From: an uncultured Eudoraea sp.
GTDB lineage: Bacteria > Bacteroidota > Bacteroidia > Flavobacteriales > Flavobacteriaceae
Direction: 5' to 3'
DNA: 5,314 nucleotides
Assembly: GCA_905479615.1 (NCBI GenBank)
Contig: CAJQNH010000173.1
Coordinates: 1 to 5,314, forward strand
Shown here: positions 1-4,584 of the stretch, piece after piece
Position numbering within the stretch: position 1 is the stretch's first letter
Layout of the letters: each line of letters opens with the position of its first letter
Translations under genes and position numbers: made by a program
The notes under the pieces: generated by a model
What the model was told of the DNA's origin: nothing
The model's input: the letters and a program-made list of their open reading frames with translations, nothing else
The model's database searches: none

Positions 1-677
1 AGTTCTTTGTCAAGAACATCGAGGTCCATCTCCGGCGGGGCCTTAAAATAATAGTTGTAGTCCAGTCGACTCCCTACCTGCAGTAGCCCCGTTCGTTCAA
101 TAATGCCATATGGAATAATAACAGGGGGTGCCACAGAACTGGCAAATGCGCTATTACCAGGTGCAGATATAAGTGTGCCTGCAATTGGCAAATTAGCATT
201 TCCTATTTTGATTGTATCTCCAACTTCTAATTCAAACTGAAGCATTACAGTGGCGTCTACAAGAGCTCCTTCTTTTGAAATATATGTCGTTGCCGCATCT
301 GCAGGTTCTGTCTCTAATTCCCCATAAAGTGGAAAATCACCTTCAAGCCCCCGAACACGAACCAGTTTACTGCTTTCATTCTTGGGAAATGCAGCCATGG
401 ATGCAAAATTTACTTCCATACCCTTTGCTCCGCCTAATGAGTCTATGATTCTCTGAACTTTTTCATTTGGAAGTTGTCTTGAATCTATAATAAAATCAGC
501 TCCCATAAGCGATTTGGACTGGAGACGGATATTTTCTTTAAGATTATCACTAAAAGATTGGATTGAAACCAGTGCTGTAATGCCAAGTATGATAGATGCC
601 ATAAACAAAACAAGTCTGCCCCCGCTGGCCTTTCCATCACGCCAGGCCATTTTAAAAAGCCAGCCTGTACCTGCCAT
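1..677 (-). CDS. FtsX/YbbP-type ABC transporter permease, N-terminal part
   Basis: This is the membrane subunit of an ABC complex, encoded directly after its ATPase; only the first 225 residues lie in the window. A short cytoplasmic start (WLFKMAWRDGKASGGR, residues 6-21) is followed by one membrane helix at about 21-42 and then a long extracytoplasmic region with the family-typical stretch SLMGADFIIDS (57-67). This is how YbbP/LolC/E-like permeases (FtsX fold with a MacB-like periplasmic domain) begin; the family usually runs to about 800 residues with more helices later. I chose ATG at 677, which puts the helix at the usual distance. An in-frame GTG at 704 overlaps the ATPase stop codon (GTGA) and would add nine residues. 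The overlap or 23-bp gap implies one transcript and coupled translation. The substrate is unknown; E. coli YbbP is also uncharacterised in this respect. The family call is firm, the exact start is not. Confidence 0.88.
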   Translation of the reverse strand, partial: MAGTGWLFKMAWRDGKASGGRLVLFMASIILGITALVSIQSFSDNLKENIRLQSKSLMGADFIIDSRQLPNEKVQRIIDSLGGAKGMEVNFASMAAFPKNESSKLVRVRGLEGDFPLYGELETEPADAATTYISKEGALVDATVMLQFELEVGDTIKIGNANLPIAGTLISAPGNSAFASSVAPPVIIPYGIIERTGLLQVGSRLDYNYYFKAPPEMDLDVLDKE

Positions 678-700
678 AGATGAGGCTTCCTGTCGTTTAT

Positions 701-1390
701 TCACGAGATTACTGTGCTTTCGTTAGTCACTATCTTTCCCCCTTTAAGTCTGAGAATATGCTGAGTACGTTTTGCAAGGTCAAGGTCATGTGTTACAATA
801 ACCAAAGTAGTACCTGCTTCTTTATTAAGTTCAAAAAGTAGTCTTACTACTTTTTCTCCTGTTTCTTCATCAAGGTTACCGGTAGGTTCATCAGCAAAAA
901 GGATAGAAGGCTTATTACTAAAAGCTCTTGCAAGAGCAACCCTCTGTTGCTCACCGCCTGATAACTGAGAGGGATAATGGTGTGACCTGTCTGCCAATCC
1001 CACTTTCTGCAAAAGTTCCATCGCCTGCCTACTGGCATCCTTTACCCCTTGTAATTCCAGAGGAACACTTACATTCTCCAGGGCCGTTAGTGTGGGAAGT
1101 AATTGAAAATCCTGAAAAATAAACCCCACTTCTCTATTGCGCAAAAGGGCTCGCTGATCTTCACTCAATTTGTTAATTCGGGTACCACAAAGTTCTATGA
1201 AACCAGAATCAGGTTCATCTAAACCCGCACAAAGTCCCAACAAAGTAGTCTTGCCACTACCCGAAGGACCCACAATAGCGAAAGTATCCCCCTGCTCTAT
1301 TTCAAAGGAAATAGCATCAAGAACGGTTAGTTTTTTAGAGCCACTGGAATAGGTCTTCCCCAGTTGGTCAACGTTTAATATCTTTGACAT
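701..1390 (-). CDS. ABC transporter ATP-binding protein, YbbA/LolD family
   Basis: This is the nucleotide-binding subunit that powers the permease encoded next to it, acting at the cytoplasmic face of the inner membrane. All ATPase motifs are intact in 229 residues, the normal family length: Walker A GPSGSGKTT (41-49), Q-loop glutamine at 93 (IFQDFQLLP), signature LSGGEQQRVALARA (143-156), Walker B ILFADEP (163-169) followed by the D-loop GNLD, and the switch histidine 201 (VTHD). The sequence is of the LolD/MacB/YbbA class, which pairs with FtsX-like permeases and works as a mechanical transducer rather than a classic importer. No membrane-fusion protein is seen nearby, which favours YbbA over MacB. 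The divergent neighbour is a TesA-like esterase, as in E. coli, which also supports YbbA. Start ATG at 1390 leaves a 74-bp divergent gap. Family is certain; the substrate cannot be read from sequence. Confidence 0.96.
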   Translation of the reverse strand: MSKILNVDQLGKTYSSGSKKLTVLDAISFEIEQGDTFAIVGPSGSGKTTLLGLCAGLDEPDSGFIELCGTRINKLSEDQRALLRNREVGFIFQDFQLLPTLTALENVSVPLELQGVKDASRQAMELLQKVGLADRSHHYPSQLSGGEQQRVALARAFSNKPSILFADEPTGNLDEETGEKVVRLLFELNKEAGTTLVIVTHDLDLAKRTQHILRLKGGKIVTNESTVIS

Positions 1391-1464
1391 TATCAGAAAT
1401 TAAATTTTGTTTGCAATGACGCAGCAAAATAAGGAAATGATTTCGACTTTTAGACCCTTAAACC
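1391..1464. promoter_or_regulatory. Divergent intergenic region between ABC operon and tesA-like gene
   Basis: The 74 bp between two divergent start codons must hold the promoters for both directions. For the leftward operon the best candidate is TTATTTTG (minus strand, 1432-1425), one mismatch from the Bacteroidota -7 consensus TAnnTTTG, which would give a leader of about 30 nt. No good -33 TTG element sits at the usual spacing. For the rightward gene I see no convincing match. No purine-rich Shine-Dalgarno is present in front of either start, as is normal in this phylum. The element call is weak; that promoters lie here follows from gene layout. Confidence 0.4.
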
Positions 1465-2157
1465 ATGCAGACCTTCTTAAAGTTTCGTTATTTTTTTGTG
1501 TTTTTACTATTAGTGGCTTGTGGAGGAAAGTCCGGACAAACCGGTGTAAAGTCTTCAGTTACAAATGAGCAAACAGAAAATGGCGTCGATAAAGATGACA
1601 ACAACAAAGTTATTGTGTTCTTTGGTGATAGCCTCACAGCAGGATACGGTCTTGACACGAAAGAGGCTTTTCCGGCTGTAATTCAGCAAATTGTAGATTC
1701 CCTGAATTTAAATTACACGGTGGTGAACGCCGGACTAAGCGGTGAAACAACGGCCAGCGGCAGGAACAGGCTTGACTGGGTGCTGAATCAAAAAGCGGAT
1801 GTGTTTATTTTGGAATTAGGCGCCAATGACGGTTTGCGGGGCATACCTTTAAATGAGACACGTCAAAACCTCCAGGAAATTGTGGATTCAGTAAGAGAGA
1901 AAAACCCGGATACGGTTATCATTCTTGCAGGGATGCAGATACCGCCAAACATGGGCCAGGAGTATACAACAGAATTCAGAAGAATCTTCCCTGAACTTGC
2001 TGAGAAGAACGAAACTTATATTATCCCCTTTTTACTGGACCATGTTGCGGGTATTCCTGAATTAAACCAGGAAGACGGTATTCACCCTACTGTTGAAGGA
2101 CAAAAAATAGTGGCTAATAATGTATGGGAAGTATTGGAACCGGTACTGACCAAATAA
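1465..2157 (+). CDS. tesA: TesA-like GDSL/SGNH arylesterase, lipoprotein
   Basis: This is an SGNH-fold esterase related to E. coli TesA (thioesterase I / lysophospholipase L1), which hydrolyses acyl esters and thioesters in the periplasm. The 230-residue product starts with a lipoprotein signal whose lipobox LVAC ends at Cys19, then a polar linker to about 48. The family blocks follow in order: FGDSLTAGYG with nucleophile Ser56, NAGLSGETT with oxyanion Gly93, LGANDGLRG with oxyanion Asn121, and DGIHP with Asp204 and His207 completing the triad. E. coli TesA is secreted as a soluble enzyme, so the membrane anchor is a difference. The residue after Cys19 is Gly, and there is no acidic surface-export-like tract, so a periplasmic location is likely (inference). 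It is divergent from a YbbA/YbbP-like ABC pair, the same arrangement as in E. coli, and 28 bp upstream of a small membrane protein gene that is probably co-transcribed. Natural substrate is unknown. Confidence 0.95.
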   Translation: MQTFLKFRYFFVFLLLVACGGKSGQTGVKSSVTNEQTENGVDKDDNNKVIVFFGDSLTAGYGLDTKEAFPAVIQQIVDSLNLNYTVVNAGLSGETTASGRNRLDWVLNQKADVFILELGANDGLRGIPLNETRQNLQEIVDSVREKNPDTVIILAGMQIPPNMGQEYTTEFRRIFPELAEKNETYIIPFLLDHVAGIPELNQEDGIHPTVEGQKIVANNVWEVLEPVLTK

Positions 2158-2185
2158 ATTTTAAACACACTACAATATAAATAGT

Positions 2186-2560
2186 ATGGAAAACATCATC
2201 AATGCACTTTCCTGGATAGATTCTGCCGCTGCAACCGTTTGGATTTTGCTTACAATCATCATGTTCTGGCTTCTTTATAAAGTATATGAAACAGAGGGCA
2301 GGAATCATCCGGTCTTCCACTTCGGTGTTTTCCTGCTAGTCCTGGTATGGCTATATCCACTATACACCTTTCTCTTTAACCAGTTGGAAGTTGCTTTTTT
2401 AGGCAATCTGATTACCTTATGGGCAACAGTAGTCTATATGCAAAAACTGCGGAAACTTCCAATTAAGGAATTTAAATGGATGATTCCACAAATTGTCTGG
2501 ATCATTATCGCTTCCTTTTATGTGGGATGTATGCTTGTCGAGAAATACCTGATGGCCTAA
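2186..2560 (+). CDS. Four-helix membrane protein, possibly distant TspO/MBR relative
   Basis: A 124-residue, strongly hydrophobic protein with four predicted membrane helices at about 13-34, 43-64, 68-85 and 96-118, and no signal peptide. I do not recognise it with certainty. The helix order and the aromatic/proline landmarks resemble helices 2-5 of TspO/MBR (tryptophan-rich sensory) proteins: an aromatic-rich first helix ending in LLYKVYE, LVWLYPLYTF in place of the family's LW..lFF, a tryptophan in the next helix (ITLWA), and MIPQIVWIIIAS (99-110) in place of the typical LLPYLLWVSFA. The first TspO helix and the W.PP motif are missing, so any ligand binding as in TspO cannot be assumed. The 28-bp gap after the esterase suggests one operon, and therefore a role linked to envelope or lipid metabolism (inference). 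It ends 30 bp from the convergent small secreted-protein gene. That it is a real gene is likely; the family assignment is tentative. Confidence 0.75.
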   Translation: MENIINALSWIDSAAATVWILLTIIMFWLLYKVYETEGRNHPVFHFGVFLLVLVWLYPLYTFLFNQLEVAFLGNLITLWATVVYMQKLRKLPIKEFKWMIPQIVWIIIASFYVGCMLVEKYLMA

Positions 2561-2590
2561 ATGAAAGGCATTAAAATGAAAATTTAGGAA

Positions 2591-2809
2591 TTAAGCCAAT
2601 TTAGCTTTGTTTCTTTTTGTAGTAAAAGATAAAGCGTTCTTTACCCGGCTATTCTTGTTTTTGTATAAACGAGCAACAGTGTTTTCTTTAGTAGTTGAAG
2701 AAACTATACTCATTTCTATAGTTTCTATTTTGGTATCAACTTTAGAATCCTGAGCTTGAGCAGCTACTCCGATAAAAAGAACAAAAATTAAAGTTACAAT
2801 CGTTTTCAT
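2591..2809 (-). CDS. Small secreted protein of unknown function
   Basis: A 72-residue protein with a clear Sec signal peptide: a lysine at position 2, a hydrophobic core TIVTLIFVLFIGVA and an A-Q-A cleavage site, giving cleavage after Ala19. The mature part is about 53 residues and has no cysteine and no recognisable domain. It begins acidic/polar (about 20-45) and ends in a basic stretch, with VARLYKNKNSRVKNAL (45-60) and SFTTKRNKAKLA (61-72). I do not know a function. Short secreted proteins of this layout are frequent in flavobacteria. I chose ATG at 2809; a GTG directly before it at 2812 would only add one Met. There is no Shine-Dalgarno. A structured, motif-rich 168-bp region lies upstream, suggesting its own regulation. 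It runs convergent to the TspO-like gene with a 30-bp gap in which no terminator hairpin is visible. Confidence 0.75.
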   Translation of the reverse strand: MKTIVTLIFVLFIGVAAQAQDSKVDTKIETIEMSIVSSTTKENTVARLYKNKNSRVKNALSFTTKRNKAKLA

Positions 2810-2818
2810 CACTTGGGG

Positions 2819-2838
2819 CGTTTTATATATATAAAACG
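2819..2838. repeat. Perfect 20-bp AT-rich palindrome before the small secreted-protein gene
   Basis: The sequence CGTTTTATATATATAAAACG is its own reverse complement over all 20 bases and lies 9 bp upstream of the ATG at 2809. If transcription starts further upstream, the mRNA would carry this as a 5' hairpin right before the start codon; in DNA form it could be an operator for a dimeric regulator. The flanking bases (G before, T after) do not extend the symmetry. AT-rich alternation makes short palindromes cheap, but the two GC base pairs capping each end argue for some selection (inference). Confidence 0.7.
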
Positions 2839-2866
2839 TCCAATGCGTATCTCATCCCGCTTGTAA

Positions 2867-2936
2867 TTCGTCGAAAAACCCTTATTTTTCGGTATCTGGC
2901 AAAAACTTGGATTAAGTGTAAAAAAGTGTCGATGAA
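2867..2936. promoter_or_regulatory. Two TTCRTCGA boxes in opposite orientation, possible regulator sites
   Basis: TTCGTCGA on the plus strand at 2867-2874 and TTCATCGA on the minus strand (2936-2929) differ at one base and face each other across 54 bp. The second box sits in TCCGTTCATCGAC, whose first nine bases fit the degenerate LytTR-type half-site pattern [AT][AC][CA]GTTN[AG][TG]. LytTR proteins normally bind two direct half-sites spaced by about 12 bp, which is not seen here, so the family of the regulator is a guess. The boxes lie about 60-130 bp upstream of the small secreted-protein start, a normal place for activator sites. No promoter consensus could be fixed. Confidence 0.35.
2872..2891. 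repeat. Short inverted repeat, 7-bp stem and 6-nt loop
   Basis: CGAAAAA at 2872-2878 and TTTTTCG at 2885-2891 are exact reverse complements around the loop CCCTTA. It overlaps the TTCGTCGA box at 2867-2874. It lies about 90 nt after the stop codon of the leftward M23 gene, so it could act as a weak transcription end for that gene, but the minus-strand stem is not followed by a U-run and has only two GC pairs. It may instead be part of the operator region of the small secreted-protein gene. Function uncertain. Confidence 0.4.
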
Positions 2937-2977
2937 CGGATCAATACCCCAAAACACCTTAGCGATTTATTGTGTAT

Positions 2978-3676
2978 TTAACCGATAAAAGGCGGTATGA
3001 TTTTTAGCAATAAATTGGGGTCCGGGCAATTTTTTTGATATATATGAAGGTCTTTTTGAGCACAAACCCCGGGATAATCACCCTTATTGTTACCTAAATC
3101 CTGTATAATCTGGAAATGAAGATGGGGGGCATAATTCACATTTATAGCGGTATCTCCCAAAGTCGCCAATACTTCCCCGGCCCTAAATTCCTTGTTTTTG
3201 TGCAACCCTTGAAGGGACTCTATCGATAAATGTCCGTAAAGCGTATAAAATTGAATCCCATCCAATTCATGCCTTAAAATAATAGTTGGGCCATAATCCC
3301 CGGATACTTCATTGTTTTTGAAACTATGTACAATCCCTCCCAAAGGAGTTATTACTTTAGTCCCGGCTTTAGCCCAAAAATCTATTCCGAGATGTATATT
3401 GCGTTCTCCTTCTCCCTTATTAGCAAAGCCAGGACTCTTGCTGTACAAGTTCCGCCTTTCCAAATACCCACCATATGTAATTGAATAGACGTCATTTTTC
3501 AAGACTTTGGCAATATACTCCTGGCAAACAGATGGATCGCTAATATCTAAGGGTTTCAAGTTTCCATTAGATACTGATAAATCAAGCGGAATATATTTAG
3601 CTATTGGAATCTCTCTGTCTAAAATGGCTATTAGCCCATCAGAATGGTTTAAAAGTACTTTTTCAAGCAGGGTCAT
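2978..3676 (-). CDS. M23 (LytM-like) metallopeptidase-fold protein without signal peptide
   Basis: A 232-residue protein with a complete M23 zinc site: HLGID gives ligands His95 and Asp99, YGHL contributes His149, and HLHF gives His185 and His187. Other family-typical blocks are GGYLERRNLYSKS (69-81), GDYGPTIILRH (126-136), FYTLYGHLS (143-151), a GDYPGVC stretch (199-205) and a CPDPNLLL ending (217-224). These match a particular M23 branch that, from general knowledge, also occurs as the middle domain of large proteins joining an aminoglycoside-phosphotransferase-like domain and a class-III aminotransferase. M23 enzymes usually cut peptidoglycan peptides outside the cytoplasm, but the N-terminus (MTLLEKVLLNHSDG) is no signal peptide or membrane anchor. 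The protein is therefore probably cytosolic and its substrate is open. An in-frame TGA at 3685-3683 fixes ATG 3676 as the earliest ATG start. It is divergent from msrA; the next gene downstream on its strand is the small secreted-protein gene, 168 bp away. Confidence 0.9.
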   Translation of the reverse strand: MTLLEKVLLNHSDGLIAILDREIPIAKYIPLDLSVSNGNLKPLDISDPSVCQEYIAKVLKNDVYSITYGGYLERRNLYSKSPGFANKGEGERNIHLGIDFWAKAGTKVITPLGGIVHSFKNNEVSGDYGPTIILRHELDGIQFYTLYGHLSIESLQGLHKNKEFRAGEVLATLGDTAINVNYAPHLHFQIIQDLGNNKGDYPGVCAQKDLHIYQKNCPDPNLLLKIIPPFIG

Positions 3677-3794
3677 AGAAATTCATATTTGCATTGGTGA
3701 AAGTGCCGATTTTGAAATGCTCAAAGGCATTAATTAACAGGTCTTTAACCTCATTTACAGAAAGATTTATTGAATTTTGAAATAAATTCGAAAA
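3677..3794. promoter_or_regulatory. Divergent intergenic region between M23 gene and msrA
   Basis: These 118 bp separate two divergent genes and should hold both promoters. Candidates that miss the Bacteroidota -7 consensus TAnnTTTG by one base are CATATTTG (plus strand, 3684-3691) for msrA and TGCCTTTG (minus strand, 3729-3722) for the M23 gene. Neither has a clear TTG at the -33 position, and such one-off matches are common in AT-rich DNA. A minus-strand 15-codon reading frame at 3730-3683 lies in frame with the M23 gene but ends in TGA; I do not regard it as a gene. No strong hairpin is present. Confidence 0.35.
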
Positions 3795-4472
3795 ATGAAA
3801 TTTCTGAAAGCAGGTATTTTACTGGCCTTAACTTTGTTCACCACCAGTTGCGAATCTAAAATTAAGAATAAAAAGGAGCCCACCAAAGAAGTAATTTTGG
3901 CGGAAAAAAATTCCAAACAAGATCTTCAAAAATATGAAACTGCTTATTTTGCAAGTGGGTGTTTTTGGTGTGTTGAAGCTATATTCGAGAGCGTAAAAGG
4001 AGTTAAGGAAGTAATCTCTGGCTACTCTGGCGGAACTGAAGAAAATCCGACCTATGAACAGGTAAGCTATGGAAAGACTTCCCATGCCGAGGCAGTAGAA
4101 GTATATTATGACCCAAATGAGATATCCTATATAGAACTGGTCCAGGTATTCTTTGGATCCCATGATCCAACCAGCCTTAATCGTCAGGGACCTGACAGGG
4201 GAGCACAATATCGCTCAATAGCCTTCTATAAAAATCCCGAAGAAAGGAAAATTATAGAATCCTATATGGCTGCATTGGAAGAAAGTGGCATTTACCATGA
4301 TCCTATTGTCACGGAAGTCACAGCTTTTGCCAAATTTTATGATGCTGAAGACTACCATCAGGATTACGAAAAGAAAAATCCGGATAACTCATATATCCGC
4401 CAGGTATCCATTCCGAGATTGAATCGATTTAAAAAAAACTTTCCAGAATATCTTAAAAAAGAGGTACATTAG
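3795..4472 (+). CDS. msrA: Peptide methionine-(S)-S-oxide reductase MsrA, lipoprotein form
   Basis: MsrA reduces the S-epimer of methionine sulfoxide, free or in proteins, repairing oxidative damage. The 225-residue product carries a lipoprotein signal with lipobox TTSC (Cys19) and a lysine-rich linker to about 48, then the MsrA domain: ASGCFWCVEAIFESVKGV with catalytic Cys56, SGYSGG (75-80), the NPTYEQV and SHAEAVEV stretches (84-104), DPTSLNRQGPDRGAQYRS (124-141) and the EDYHQDY block (185-191). The only cysteines beyond the lipidated one are Cys56 and Cys59; the C-terminal recycling cysteines of E. coli MsrA are absent, so Cys59 in GCFWC likely resolves the sulfenic acid, with thioredoxin-like partners finishing the cycle (inference). 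The lipid anchor places it in the periplasm, where it would protect envelope proteins. No MsrB domain or gene is adjacent. It is transcribed alone between a divergent gap and a strong terminator. Confidence 0.97.
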   Translation: MKFLKAGILLALTLFTTSCESKIKNKKEPTKEVILAEKNSKQDLQKYETAYFASGCFWCVEAIFESVKGVKEVISGYSGGTEENPTYEQVSYGKTSHAEAVEVYYDPNEISYIELVQVFFGSHDPTSLNRQGPDRGAQYRSIAFYKNPEERKIIESYMAALEESGIYHDPIVTEVTAFAKFYDAEDYHQDYEKKNPDNSYIRQVSIPRLNRFKKNFPEYLKKEVH

Positions 4473-4501
4473 AATATTCTTAAAAAACCAGACTATTAAT
4501 C

Positions 4502-4531
4502 AAAAAGCAACTTTTTTAAGTTGCTTTTTTT
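4502..4531 (+). terminator. Intrinsic terminator after msrA
   Basis: A 12-bp perfect stem, AAAAAGCAACTT (4502-4513) pairing with AAGTTGCTTTTT (4518-4529), closes a TTTT loop and is followed by more T residues to 4531. It begins 30 bp after the msrA stop codon. The A-run on the left and the T-run on the right make it potentially bidirectional, but no leftward gene ends here. It separates msrA from the next rightward gene, which therefore needs its own promoter. Confidence 0.92.
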
Positions 4532-4584
4532 ATTTGTGCATACTACAACCTATATTTAAGGGATAAACACAAATCTAACTCCAA

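Noticed and set aside
212..726. Plus-strand reading frames at 212-448 and 514-726
   Set aside because: They lie opposite the permease, whose minus-strand frame is open to the window edge and has clear family sequence; their translations show no domain or plausible start context.
2561..2587. Mini frame (ATG to TAG, 8 codons) just after the TspO-like gene
   Set aside because: Too short, no conservation evidence, and located in a 30-bp convergent gap.
2541..2590. Possible terminator between the TspO-like gene and the convergent small gene
   Set aside because: Only a GCCT/AGGC 4-bp pairing is visible, without a T-run, so it does not support a terminator call.
3716..3731. Short inverted repeat AATGC / GCATT in the M23-msrA gap
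   Set aside because: A 5-bp stem with a 6-nt loop is expected by chance in DNA of this composition and is not followed by a T-run.
3507..3737. 76-codon plus-strand frame overlapping the M23 start and the divergent gap
   Set aside because: Most of it is antisense to the M23 coding region and the remainder is promoter-length DNA; no recognisable protein features.
3828..4208. 126-codon minus-strand frame inside msrA
   Set aside because: It is fully antisense to a confident msrA gene; its hydrophobic composition is a by-product of the opposite-strand codons.
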